From NCBI GenBank assembly GCA_951217055.1, contig OX578282.1:42398329-42462328 (forward strand): 64,000 nucleotides of DNA, in the 5' to 3' direction. Source of the DNA: Gerris lacustris (Eukaryota > Arthropoda > Insecta > Hemiptera > Gerridae). Position 1 is the first letter of the stretch, and every line of letters starts with the position of its first letter. The notes beneath the pieces are model-generated. The model was not told the origin of the DNA, ran no database searches, and saw nothing but the letters and a program-made list of their open reading frames with translations. This document shows, piece by piece, positions 35,011-45,955 of the stretch. Position numbers and translations under genes: made by a program.

Positions 35011-35614
35011 TAATTGGCAGTCTATTGTTTGTTTATTTATTTTGTTTAGTTGTTTGTTAAAAATATAGGTGGATAAAGAGGAAACTAGATGAAGATGTAG
35101 AATGTTATGCGAGGTCGTGTTTATGAGCAAGATGTGTGTACTGCCTTATATGGAATAAAGAAGTTATAAAGCTGTTCAGATTTGGAGTTGAAGTTTGAAC
35201 TCAAGGCTTCCGATCTGCTTGAGTCGACGAGTCGATGGAGTAATCTACAACGGGAGTGTCCTTACAGCTACCTTAAACAGTCGATACCTCTGTGAACCTG
35301 TATAATAGCGCAGGTTCAAAACAAGGAAACAGCCACCAGCTCTGCTTAAACAACTTTCAAGAAGAACAACATCGTAATAATTCAATTCTTCAGTATATCA
35401 AGCGATTTTAAAAACATCAAACAAACAAATATTTGGTTAGCTTGACAAACTGAATAACGTACAAAATATGGACTTGATAGTAAAGCGGGTATAAAACTTC
35501 AAAACTAAAAAACAAAAAATATTTTCGATGACTTTGTTTCGACTTAGGTTCGACTTTGTTTCGTTATATATACGAGTATATATAATTACTTTGCCCGCTG
35601 TTTTCCATGTTGTT
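35011..35614. other. Intergenic DNA
   Basis: Nothing supported is seen. A phrase near 35290-35320 (GAACCTG...CAGGTTC) forms a small hairpin. Confidence 0.45.
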
Positions 35615-36195
35615 ATAGTCCAGGAGATAGCGTGCAAAAAAATGTCTGACTAACATCAAGCTAGAATTTTGTATACAAGTCAATCTTTTAGCGCCTTTTA
35701 AGAATATGTGGTCGGCTAAGTTCGTCTGTGGGACATAGCTTGGCAATAGGCTTTTGAAAAAAACAAACCGGTGGAGAGCGGCCATGTCTCACCATTTATG
35801 GTGGAAAATGTGATTTTCGTGATCCTGAGTACAGAATTAGTTAGTAGACCGAAAATCAAGTTGATGTTAGTTTGTCCCTTGACAGATGACCACGTTGATT
35901 ATTAGTAATATTGGAATAAGTAACCTATCAAGTGTGAAAATAACATCGACTTGATTTTTGGTCTACTAACTAATTCAGTACTCAGGATCATGAAAATCAC
36001 ATTGTCCACCATAAGTGGTGAGACATGGCCGCTCTCCACCGGTGTGTTTTTTTCAAACGCCTATTGCCAAGCTATGTCCCGCAGACGAACTTAGCCGACC
36101 ACATATTCTTAAAAGGCGCTAAAAGATTGACTTGTATACAAAATTCTAGCTTGATGTTAGTCAGACATTTTTTTGCACGCTATCTCCTGGACTAT
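35615..36195. mobile_element. 581-bp fold-back element with about 256-bp arms
   Basis: The left arm 35615-35870 and right arm 35940-36195 are near-perfect inverted repeats around a loop of about 69 bp. The outer end is ATAGTCCAGGAGATAGCG. GTTGTT lies next to both ends (about 35609-35614 and 36198-36203), a candidate target duplication. A single, more diverged arm is at 24427-24575. There is no ORF. Confidence 0.9.
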
Positions 36196-36443
36196 TAGTT
36201 GTTTCGTTTTTTCGTGTTTACATATAATTATTATTGAAGATTTTATCAAAATTTACCAAAATCGTAAAATATGAATTTCTAATTGATTGTACTAGGTACA
36301 GGCATTAATTGGGTACTTTATAATTATAAGCGTTATTTCTCGATCTTCTATGTTCTATGTCATTAATGTTGACTTCTAAGACTTGTGGAAAATTGAAAGC
36401 TTAAATTCGGGACAAGGTATCAATTACGTCAGAGAAAATCATT

Positions 36444-36576
36444 CTCCTGCGTAGCTTAGTTGGTATTTATTTAAAATATTCTTTGTGGAGACCTATCGCA
36501 GTAGGTGTACAAAAGTGCGCGATAGAGCGCTATACTGGAAATATAGAGGCCCGTGGTTCAAAACCCGGCGCTGGAG
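36444..36576 (+). mobile_element. tRNA-like head with expanded D-arm (SINE-4)
   Basis: CTCCTGCG (36444) can pair with CGCTGGAG (36569) in 7 of 8 positions as an acceptor stem. A box TAGCTTAGTTGG lies at 36452; the anticodon arm CTATA-CTGGAAA-TATAG is perfect; B box-like GGTTCAAAACC lies at 36555. Between GGTA and GAGCGC there are about 55 extra bases, so it is not a functional standard tRNA. The following text is family B, suggesting a SINE or composite head. Confidence 0.6.
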
Positions 36577-36840
36577 TGTATTTTGGAACGAAGTTCCTTA
36601 TGGCACGTTCTGGAGACCGTGAGTGAATCCGAAAAAAACTACCAAAATTACCGTTACAAAATAACCGTCACGCAATCTACCGATGACGATAACTTGAGTA
36701 AAAGATCACCGAGTTAGTTGAAATTTGGTACACATGTTCATTTTACCAATGTCTAGGCTGAGTTCGTTGGAAATCGTTATCCGCCTAAGCGTTCACGCGC
36801 AACGCTCGCGTAAACTTAAGCTTCAAAAAGACGGGAAAAA
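36577..36840 (-). mobile_element. Family B copy 2, outer part
   Basis: Reverse complement of about 2290-2545 (shared GGAACGAAGTTCCTTATGGC and CGCGCAACGCTCGCGTAAAC). The match stops at the A run 36836-36840 where the large insertion begins. Confidence 0.75.
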
Positions 36841-38882
36841 ATGTTATTAAGGAAGCCTGTTCCTTGGCTTGTTTTGTTTATTTTTGTTATATTATGGTAA
36901 AATGTCACTTGGTTTTGTAAATATAGAAAATATAATCACGGTCTTGTCGACACTATTAAAATTAAAGAACACCTTTTTTCTTCATCACTGTCTTTGCGAG
37001 GGAGGCCGAAGGCCGACCGAGCTGTGGTGGGGGGCGGGCGTGCCGTTAAATTTTGCTTCAAATGGGGGAAAAGGGGTAAATTTATTTGCATTTCTTAAGG
37101 GTTCACGGGTTCCGTGAAAAAAGTATTGGTACATGTATACCAACTTTTGGTGGATTTTTTAATTTTTTCTTTTATTTTCGTTTAAATTACTAAAAATGAG
37201 CTTGACCAAACATCGGTAACGTGGTACTTTTGAGTACGCCTTGAGGGTGAAAAGGGGAAGCAAAGGGTAAAATAAGGGTGTTTTAGGATTTTTGTTTTAG
37301 GATGTGGATTAGACTTTTAATTTGGTTTTTTAGTGTAATGTACTTAGGGTATAGTGTATTTTCAAGGAAAAATTCTTTTGGTACGAAACTTGAATGGTCA
37401 AGTATCGAAAATAGAGTCCAAAGTGACCTACGGTCAAAAAGCGCGTTTTTTAAGTACTTTTTGTTAAGTAGTTTTTTATAAAGGGTACTATGTTTGAAAT
37501 TTCTTTGGCGGCTTTTTTTAAGCTCGCAAAGTTGTACCGAAAAGTATGCCTTCTTTTTTTCACCGACTTACCCCCTCGGGGGGGCATAATCAGGAAAATA
37601 AAAATTAGGCGATCAGAAAAAGTAGAAATTGTACAAAAGTTATCTTTTTAAAGCCCTTGGAAAGTTGACAAAAGTGGTAAAAAAAAGTTTTAAAAAAGTT
37701 CCCATTTCAGGTCTTTTTTGGGGAAAAAACACTTTTAACGGGTTATTTTTTTCCATTTATTTTCATGGTTGGCGTATCTCCTCCTAGGGTTTTCAAGGTA
37801 CCGAGTTGGCGATTACATTTCTAGATAGAGAAAATAACCGAGCTTGCCCCGTTTTACTTTTAAATTTCAATTTCCGTGTACTTTTCGAGTCATGGTACCT
37901 CAAAGTTCGGGGTAGACGAAGGGTACAAGGGTGGTTATTTAGGGGGAAAAAAAGTTGACTCTTGTAGTAATTTACACGGGCTAACTGAATCCGGTTTGAG
38001 GGGTAAGCGCAAACAAGTGCTTCGTGTACCTTTAGTGAAGCGAAGTTATACGGCACACTGGAAAATGTAGAATTTTCCCGAAAAAATTCGATTTTTCGAA
38101 ATTTTGAGTGTGGGCGCTCACAGTGTCCACATTTCTTGACCGATTTGAATTTCGATTGGGGCGCTCAAACCGTACACTAATACCCTTTAGTTTAAGACCT
38201 TATTATTTTAAAAAATCGCACTATTTTCTGAGAAATTGAGAGTAAACTTTTTCCCGACTGCCGTGTCACGTGACCTCATTTTTTGGATTTTATTTCTTTG
38301 CCGCATATCATTTAAAAGGCCTTGAAAAGTACTTTAATTTCATGTTGATTATTTATTTTTTTTAAAAATTGTACGGGTACTTTTGTACCGCTTTGTACTT
38401 TCGTTTCAGGTAAAAGGAGTGAAATAATTTTTTTTATATATTATTTTATTTTTTATTTTTATTCATTAGCTTAAATAATGGGCTTTTACATAGTTTGTTT
38501 TTTAAAATATATTTTTGGTACCTATTGGTACAGGGGTACAAATGTGCTTATTATACAACCCCTACTTATATGTATATTGTTGGAAAGCTCTTGATTAGCC
38601 TTTTAATGTAGTTATGTAGTATTTCGTATTATTTTCATTTTTAAAGGGTGTAACATTAAAAAATGTCCTTATTTAGCTGCAAATACTTACAAAAAAATGA
38701 AAATAATTAAATATATATAAATTAAATTACAAGTCCAACATAATACATTTTACTGACCACTAGACGGACGCAGGCTGGCCGTAGGCCAGCCGAGCCCGGC
38801 TAGTTAGAAGTAAAATTGATCTGAGCTGACGCTTATTTCAATATATTAGGTATATTATTATAATACTGCGTACTTTATCCAA
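36841..38882. mobile_element. About 2.04-kb insertion (family G) splitting family B
   Basis: Family B is continuous across this segment when it is removed, with A-rich sequence at both junctions. The base composition and wording differ from the surroundings: many GTAC words, G runs on the plus strand, and no ORF above about 87 codons. Two GC-rich hairpin motifs of the form GGCCGNAGGCCNGCCGAGC lie near its ends, at about 37003-37022 and 38773-38791, in direct orientation. A fragment of the same family lies at 11520-11860. Neither clear terminal inverted repeats nor a transposase is seen, so the class is unknown. Confidence 0.65.
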
Positions 38883-39128
38883 GAAAAAAATTCTAACTTC
38901 ATCAATTTAATGAGACAAACAACTTTTTTAAAAAATATTTTTGTTTTTTTAGAAAACGAACACCAACACTGTTATGAAGTGATAAAGATCGCTAAATTTA
39001 TTAAAGTGGACCCAAACGTTTAAAATAAAGAAAACAACTTTTTTACCGATATCTTCTGTTCTAACGTATAACGATTTTAATAAAACTTCTTACACATTGT
39101 CTAAAGTACAATTGAAACAGGCATGTAA
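38883..39128 (-). mobile_element. Family B copy 2, inner part
   Basis: Reverse complement of about 2040-2285 (GTTATGAAGTGATAAAGATC and GCTAAATTTATTAAAG words). Together with 36577-36840 it reconstitutes one family B copy. Confidence 0.75.
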
Positions 39129-39479
39129 AATTTTAACCGGATGCAAGCAGAAGCTTTAGAGTAGGGAAGAGATATATTTTATAATATTTTAAATTAATAG
39201 GCCGGGTAGGTAGGAAACAGTCCTATTTTAATCCAACATCCTTTAACAAACATACTCTTTAACTATAAATTTTTTTCTTAAATTCAATATATATTTATAG
39301 TAAGACGCTTGCTTTAATGATACAAATAATGATTTTCTTTTAATTTTGCCTTTAGCTCTGTTACGTACAAACAGTTTGTTACTTTAATTTTGTCTCTTTT
39401 CTAACTCCGCCATGTGTAAGTAGTTAGCAATGTATACGAACTTAGCAGTGTGATTTTATAATTTATATTTAATGAAAAA

Positions 39480-40155
39480 TGTAAGGAACTTCGTTCCTAC
39501 CGGGTGTCCCGCGACACCACATGTATTTTTTTCTCTGTCTGTTTCCTGTAGTTAATAATAATTATAATTTGATTTAAATTAAAATTTAATCTTTCCGTAG
39601 TATGAATACTACCAAAATCGTAAAATATGAACATAGAAGTGATTCCTATACCCGGAGGGAAATCGAATCCGTACATCCTGTACATTTGCAATTATACAGC
39701 TATTTTCTCGGGAACTAAAGATTTTTCTTTGAAAATCGATTTATGGTTACAATCGTTTCTCAATGGACGTATTAGACGTTTTCAAAATCATTAGAATAAT
39801 TTATTTTTTTGGGGGGTAGTGCCTCAAAAAATCATTCATTTTTAGTGAGAGGGTATATGTTAGCGAGATGCTGTCAAATATTACTTGAACTGCAAAACAC
39901 TACTTGAACTATCACGAACCATCTCAATGATTAATTTCTAGGTTACGCCTCAGGTACAATTTTTCACAATATGTATGCCAAATTTCGTCGAAATCGCACC
40001 TTGTTTCGGCTCCAAACGTTTGCACAGACTATAGAAGCACCTACAGGGACATTTTTTTAAAAAAAAACTTTTTTGACCTCACACGTGTAAATTATATTTT
40101 CGCAATACTTCCTCTCTTTATACGGATATGAGACTAGTACACGAGAAAGTAAAAA
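39480..40155. mobile_element. Mosaic SINE-1/family C unit
   Basis: 39530-39610 shares an AT-rich linker and CTTTCCGTAGTATGAATACT with 10380-10480. 39640-39720 carries a decayed antisense tRNA-like head (GGGAAATCGAATCCG). The rest runs through a GGGGGGTAGTGCCTC stretch and a LINE-like tail (GTCGAAATCGCACC) to a degenerate hairpin ending GAGAAAGTAAAAA at 40152. Confidence 0.55.
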
Positions 40156-41508
40156 TACACGATTTCCCGATATTTTGAAAAAAATTATTTCCTTCAAGAA
40201 ATATAAATAATTCTTGTTTACACCTCAAACAAGAAAATTTATTTTCCGCAACGTCGGCAAATCTACAATAATTATTTTGAACTGATGCTCACTATTCTAA
40301 ATTTTTAATTTTTTCACAGTCAATAAACCACATTATTACTACATAATAACGTTCTTAAACCAACAAAAGTGTTATATAAGCCAATAGTACACATAAGTTT
40401 AACAATTTTTCAACTCACTCATCATTTAAGTAATATAATTTAAGGTTGATATTTAACAAACCTTCATAAATACACAACCTTACACATAAGATTGAAAATA
40501 TTTGTAAATTATATTTAAATAGCTTTTGCGAATATAGAAACGGCTTCGAAAATTGAAAAATCAACTAGAGTTTCTTATGACTATTTAGATGCTTAACTTT
40601 CTCCCAATCCTGTTTGAGGTAAAACCAAATGTCATTAGATTCTTTAGATAACCTTATACATATGTTGTTACTTATTAGTGAATTATTGCAAAATTTTCTA
40701 TCTTAAACCCAAGTATATTTCAAAATAAGAAGTAAAACTAAAGATACAAACACTTATTTTTGAAAGAAACGAAGGCTTTTATTTACAACTTATTCGGATT
40801 AGAATATAACATAGATGGCGGTAATAATCACTATAAAAAAAATGTAAAATCGAAATAACTGGAAATTTTAATTGTTTGCTGTTAATTTTCGTAAACAAAT
40901 GTGCTTTTTGTCCGGAATAATACTTCAGTAAGTATCCTGGCTTGTTTTATATACAATTAAAAATACCAAAATATTATCAAATAATTATTATTGTCTGTAG
41001 GGCTATTCAAGAAATCCAGGGCTATTGTTTAATTGTTTTCATGGCGATTGTAATAGTAAAAAGAAAGTATTTTCATGATAAATGTAAATTTGAAATGTAA
41101 ATTTTAACCTGAATATCTTATGCTATGTTCGTAGCGAAGATTTATAACATAGATACTCAGTTGATTCTTTCGAAGGACATACATTTTAGATATACTAAAA
41201 CTTAAGATGGATTTTAGTACTCGAAAAATATTAACATACAAATAGAATGGCTGAAAATTTTCGATAAGAATCATAAAGTACCTTTCAAGTTTGAGCAGTT
41301 TCTTTTGTAAATAGTTTCTTAAATTGAGAAAACGTCTTCAGAAAGATTGTTCTAGGGTTTATACAGAAGGTTACTTTGTTGTTTCTTAAGATGACACAAT
41401 GAAAAGTCAATCATTAAGCAGAAATAACCATGAAATTCACGACAGAGGATTGACCATCCTTGTCAAACTATTCTTCATCAAAAGAAAAAGCTTTGGAAAT
41501 CCAAGCTG
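40156..41508. other. AT-rich intergenic DNA
   Basis: Nothing supported is seen until GC content rises near 41430, upstream of the candidate exon. Confidence 0.5.
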
Positions 41509-41649
41509 ATGGAAGAACTAGAGACAGTGAGTGGTCAGCTGGAGAGTGTTAGGCAAGGACAAGTCGGATACAGTCGGTTAGAAAGTGTCCCTGAGATTGA
41601 TGATAAAGAAAACTTGTTTTTTGATTCTCTCTGGTCGAGGGAGGCTAAG
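41509..41649 (+). CDS. Candidate first coding exon, acidic N-terminus
   Basis: ATG at 41509 opens 47 codons ending AAG, followed by the strong donor GTAAGG at 41650. The peptide begins MEELETVSGQLESVRQG and continues through SRLESVPEIDDKENLFFDSL to WSREAK. It is acidic, with no low-complexity bias, and lies in a patch of raised GC (about 41430-41900) within AT-rich DNA. An in-frame stop lies upstream, and reading through the donor gives a stop 12 codons later. I do not recognise the protein. A phase-compatible acceptor and terminal exon candidate exists at 43897-43992 but the link is speculative. Chance occurrence of such an ORF with a consensus donor is possible. Confidence 0.35.
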
Positions 41650-42219
41650 GTAAGGAGTTTGAAGGCGTGTGTAGGAGTCGGATAGTCTGCTGAGAGAGGC
41701 AGGCTAGTGAAAGTGGACGAATATACCCACAGACAGCTTTCTCTTCAGACTCTAAGAAGCATATACATATACAAGCTGTCTTACAACCCAACACTGTATT
41801 TTTACATACAGCTCAACAGTCTCTGAAGAAAACATCCCCGAGTCCATACTCTGTCACGTGCTCCCGACATACACAGATTATCCACAGAAATTAAACCAAA
41901 TCGATCGCATTTTTGACTAACAACTACTAAGAAGAGATACTTCAAACGATCGTTAAAATTCGACAACCAAACTAAAAATAAATTTAATCTTTCACGCAGG
42001 AAACAAAGTTATTAGGTATAATTTTCATTATATGATTATTATCATATCTTTATTATAAAAGTATAGTGAGTTTTTTATTTCTTTTTAAGCCACCTCAAGT
42101 AGAATAATAATTTTAGTTTAATATACAGTAAAAGAATGTTAAATTTTAATATATATTCGAAAATTTTATTCATAAACATTTTTAAAAACAAGTTTTTATT
42201 CGTATTCATATTCTTCTCA

Positions 42220-42480
42220 GCAAACCCTTTCATTTGCTATCATCTCATGGGCTGGCTTATAAAATAACTGGTCCGCCATCTTGGGCTGTCCACCATATTG
42301 GATTTAGAATGACGTCACTTAGCTAACCATGCATTGTCATCCAAACTAAACATGTATGCAAAATTTTAATTCAATCTGTTGAGGATAACTGCTTTAAAAT
42401 TCAGTTGCAAGATTTGATCCGAACATACATACATACAAACATTGCAAGTTAAATAAAAGCTAAAAATGTTTGAATGCATC
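42220..42480 (+). mobile_element. LINE-tail-like repeat with ACAT microsatellite
   Basis: GGTCCGCCATCTTGGGC, then TTGCAAGATTTGATCCGAAC followed by (ATAC)n and GCAAGTTAAATAAAAGC resembles the 3' ends of arthropod non-LTR elements. Family A shares the same kind of terminal wording. Confidence 0.4.
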
Positions 42481-42686
42481 ATAACCGATTTCAGTATATG
42501 ATGTGATCAAATACAAATTAACCAAGTGTAATTTAAATCTGTAGAATCTGATCATGTTTATGCCTTTGGAAAGATAGAATTTCACGAATCTCTGAATTTT
42601 TGATAGTTCTATTTGAATAAAAATATTTAATTATTAGGTATAAATAAAGATATTTTCAAAGATATATCTAATCAAATCCATCATAA

Positions 42687-42712
42687 TACTTTCTCTTTAT
42701 ATGAGAAAGTAT
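42687..42712 (+). mobile_element. Family C terminal hairpin
   Basis: TACTTTCTC and GAGAAAGTA separated by TTTATAT, with family C-like text upstream (ATCAAATCCATCATAA). Confidence 0.6.
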
Positions 42713-43009
42713 ACAAATTGATGACACTCTTTAATAGATTTTTTTACAAATTCAATAATTTAAAATTAAATTAATGAATTCATTTATTTAATTAATAATT
42801 ATTGTTGTATTGTCATAGGAAATATACAATCTGTGCAAGTTTCAGCTTTTTAAGTGGTCGGGAAGTGGGTCAAATATAGGTTACAAGATTTGGAGATAAT
42901 AGAAGTTAAATGAAAGAGAATAATATCAGACAAAATATTGAAAAATAAGAAAAAATATCATATTAATATATATTATATATTCATAAGAAATAATATATTA
43001 TTCAAGAAT

Positions 43010-43440
43010 ATTGCACGGGATCGATCTGAAGAACGAAAATATTTATGTATCCGATTTTAAAATTTTAAAAATTCCTAGACAGAAATCTTCTACGCCCATT
43101 TGTTTCTCTTCAACATGCCCACAAACATACATTTATTTACACTTATATCTCCAACAGTACTCATCTGATTTTTTATGAAATTTGGATGGTTTGTCGAAAG
43201 AAAGTAGACCGCAGATAGCACCAGAATAATTTTAACCGTCTACGCTCTTTAACATTTGCTAAATTGATACTTTAATTCATGTAAAAAATCAAACAATTTT
43301 GGAAGATTAAGAAAACGGGGAAAACAATTAAACAAATTAGACAATAATGGCTTCTAAAAGCATAAAATCAATAAAGGACGTGATAGGATGCGAGGAAGCT
43401 ATATGCGACACATCAATTGGCAGTCTATTTTTACAGAGAA
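43010..43440 (+). mobile_element. Family D repeat, two-module copy
   Basis: GAAGAACGAAAATATTTATG and CTAGACAGAAATCTTCTACG are followed by TTATGAAATTTGGATGGTTT and then by the second module (AATAATGGCTTCTAAAAGC, GGACGTGATAGGATGCGAGG). This is the fullest copy of family D in the window. Confidence 0.55.
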
Positions 43441-43636
43441 TTAGAGTTTCGGACACTCTCTGCGTGAGGGAAACCCCCTGACCTATACACCAATTAAATA
43501 AATAGTAAAACTAAATTGACACTTAATAAAAAAAACACAAGCCATTATACAAGTAACACGTAGCCATAGAAAATTGTTTCACCATGTCAATAACAATGGC
43601 AATCCCTTGACAAATTTAAAGGTTGAGTAATACTAA

Positions 43637-43796
43637 AGGCCATACACGGTCTAAATGTTTGCGCAAACATTTTGACCGTGAATGGGGCTGTTTGATATTT
43701 GTGCAAACGTGAGTTTGACGTGGATGGCCTAAATTTGCTCAACATCAGGTTTGCGCAAACATTTTGCGCAAAATGTTTGATCGTGTATGGGGGCCA
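43637..43796. mobile_element. 160-bp MITE, CATACACG family, copy 1
   Basis: Termini AGGCCATACACGG and, inverted, GGCCCCCATACACGATC. TAA flanks both sides (43634-43636 and 43797-43799). The interior repeats GTTTGCGCAAACATTTTG as subterminal palindromes. Copy 2 is at 53882. Confidence 0.8.
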
Positions 43797-43896
43797 TAAG
43801 ACTGAAAGGATAACGTCAATAAAAATAAACATAAAGGACACGGTAAAGTTTCAGTCTGAAAGTGGCGCCTACACAATGAGATTTCTTTTCAAACAG

Positions 43897-43992
43897 GCTT
43901 CAAGTTCATTGGCCGAAGAATCATTAGTTCGATATACAATCAATCTTAAGAAGTCTTTATATTTGAAGACATTCGGATTAACGTTAACTTAA
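43897..43992 (+). CDS. Weak terminal-exon candidate
   Basis: The acceptor-like TTCTTTTCAAACAG precedes 31 codons and a TAA (peptide begins ASSSLAEESLVRYTINLKK). It opens in phase 0, compatible with the donor at 41650. It lies 100 bases from a MITE, and the ORF continues upstream into that MITE without a start, so it may be chance. Confidence 0.15.
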   Translation, partial: ASSSLAEESLVRYTINLKKSLYLKTFGLTLT

Positions 43993-45025
43993 AAAACATT
44001 ACACCGTCTGAAAAAAATGGCGACGGATAATCTTTGATTCTACATCATTAGAGAAAGATTTGCTGGTTTCAAATACATTTTGTTTTTTTTCAAAGTTCTT
44101 AATGTAATGATGTTTTTTCTATACATTTACTTCGCCACATATGGTCAAGAAATGCAAGTTTGCAGAAGCAGCAATCTTTAAGTTTGAACTTTTTTTTAGT
44201 CATTCCAAAAAAGACTTTGAGCACTTCTTAAGATCAATTAAACAGTCGTTATCGTGCGTAGACTTATTTTAAAAAATCTAAAACCTCATTCATTCATTGA
44301 AGTTTTTAAAAAAAAAATCCCCTTTGATGATGGACCAATCTCTTCCATTTATACAGAAGAAAAGAGAGGCAGAGAACAAAGATAAAGAAAGACATGGACA
44401 AGGAAATCCAATTCCTTTCATCCGTTTTAAAAAGACCATGTCAGTTTCTTTTAGTATAAAAGCAACTTCGATTGCTTTAAACAAAAAAAGCCAATTAATT
44501 ATAGAAAGGTTAAAAAAAATTTTTTTGAATGAAAACAAACAGTATAAAGTCTCTGGGATTCTTTAATAATTAACTATAGGGGATCGGGGGTGTAGAGGAA
44601 TGGCCAAGGTCAATACCTTACAAAGCTCGCATAAATCATAGTATTTCATAAAATATACTTGACAAACAATACGATAAACAATTAATTGTTTAATTTTCAA
44701 AACTATTATTACAAAAGAATAATTGAGATTTACCTAAATATAATTGTTCAGCAAAGTTTTGAAACATAGTATTGTCGCATCATCTAATCAAGAAAAGGGT
44801 TATCTTTAACAAATAATCGATTGTTTTTTTCTGTTATCAAAAATAAGATTCGTATGAGAACTTGTAATGATTTTATGATATCGAAAATAATAGATTAAAA
44901 AAACTATTAATCTAAGATTTCAAATCCTCTTAATCCAAGGAATGTCCAAACTATAAGGTCAACTATTCCTCTAACTAACTATTCGCCGCTTAAGATATTC
45001 TAGAATGCGCCAATATAATATGAAC
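43993..45025. other. Intergenic DNA
   Basis: Overlapping opposite-strand ORFs at 44290-44566 open on non-ATG codons. The plus one contains a Lys-rich stretch after an internal ATG pair at 44327, but has no splice or promoter support. Nothing else is seen. Confidence 0.4.
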
Positions 45026-45485
45026 AAAAAAATCAGTCGGAGACAACTCACACAAACTTTCTCATATACGAGTTCATAATTGTTTAGCCCAGTGTTTTCC
45101 ATTAATTATTTCTTGAGTTTTCGTAGATACATTTAACTAATATTGAACATTTCATCAAAATGTATTACAAAAAAAACTTCTCCTCAGAGGAGGGGAATCG
45201 AACCCGGCCTCTTTCCGTCCGCGTTTAAAGCTAATTTCTCAGGAATAGAGTTTTCCCGGGAAAACGGCGTTTATCGTTAGATTCTAATTAAATAGACTAC
45301 ATTTTAGAATTTTTAATTAAAATCGTCGGAACCTTTTTCGAGAAATAATTTTTTTTCAGAGTTTTTAGGGGTAGCCAAATTTGGAGCTATTGATGGCTTT
45401 AAAAAATGTTTGGACTCAAGGGACAACCTCAAAATCAAATTTTCGCGCCATCACAATATACTTTATTTGTATATGAGAAAGTAAA
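45026..45485 (+). mobile_element. SINE-1/family C unit 1
   Basis: Order: GGAGACAACTCACACAAAC leader; ATTGAACATTTCATCAAAAT; antisense tRNA-like head with GGGAATCGAACCCGG at 45193-45207 and CCGTCCGCGTTTAAAGC; a TTAGATTCTAATTAAATAGA-type body; tail GGGACAACCTCAAAATC; hairpin TACTTTAT...ATGAGAAAGTA at 45459-45482. The next unit starts at once. Confidence 0.7.
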
Positions 45486-45955
45486 AATTCGCTCCGAGAC
45501 AACTCAGACAAACTTTCTCGTACACGAGTTCATAAAAATGTTAATCAAAATAATCATAAATTAACTTCACCTCAGCGGGGAATCGAACCCGGCCTCTCTC
45601 GGTCCACGTTTAAAGCTATTTTCCCAGGAAAACTGCTTATATCGTTAGATTCGTATTTTCATGGACTACATTTTAGAATTTTTTAATAATTTTTTTTCAA
45701 AGTTTTGGAGGGCACCCCAATTTTGGGGGGTAGCGCCCCCAAAATTGCAGCTAAAATTCCTTTCTCGATTCTGCCTTGGTGTATGATTTTTCTGAACATT
45801 TATGCAAATTTCGTCAAAATCGGCCCAGTAGCTTAGGCTCCACGCGCGTGCACAGACGACAGACAGACATTTTTTAAAAACCACTTTTTTTGACTCTGGG
45901 GACCTCAAATTTTCTTGCCATCACAATACTTTCTTTTTATATGAGAAAGTAAAAA
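45486..45955 (+). mobile_element. SINE-1/family C unit 2
   Basis: Second consecutive unit in the same orientation and order: CGAGACAACTCAGACAAAC leader; antisense tRNA-like head with GGGAATCGAACCCGG at 45578-45592; body; CAAAATCGGCCCAGTAGC and ACAGACGACAGACAGAC tail; hairpin TACTTTCTTTTTATATGAGA at 45927. The 80-residue ORF on the other strand (45666-45908) is a shadow. Confidence 0.7.

Noticed and set aside
36841..38882. Helitron
   Set aside because: No TC start and CTRR end with a subterminal hairpin could be placed at the defined junctions on either strand.
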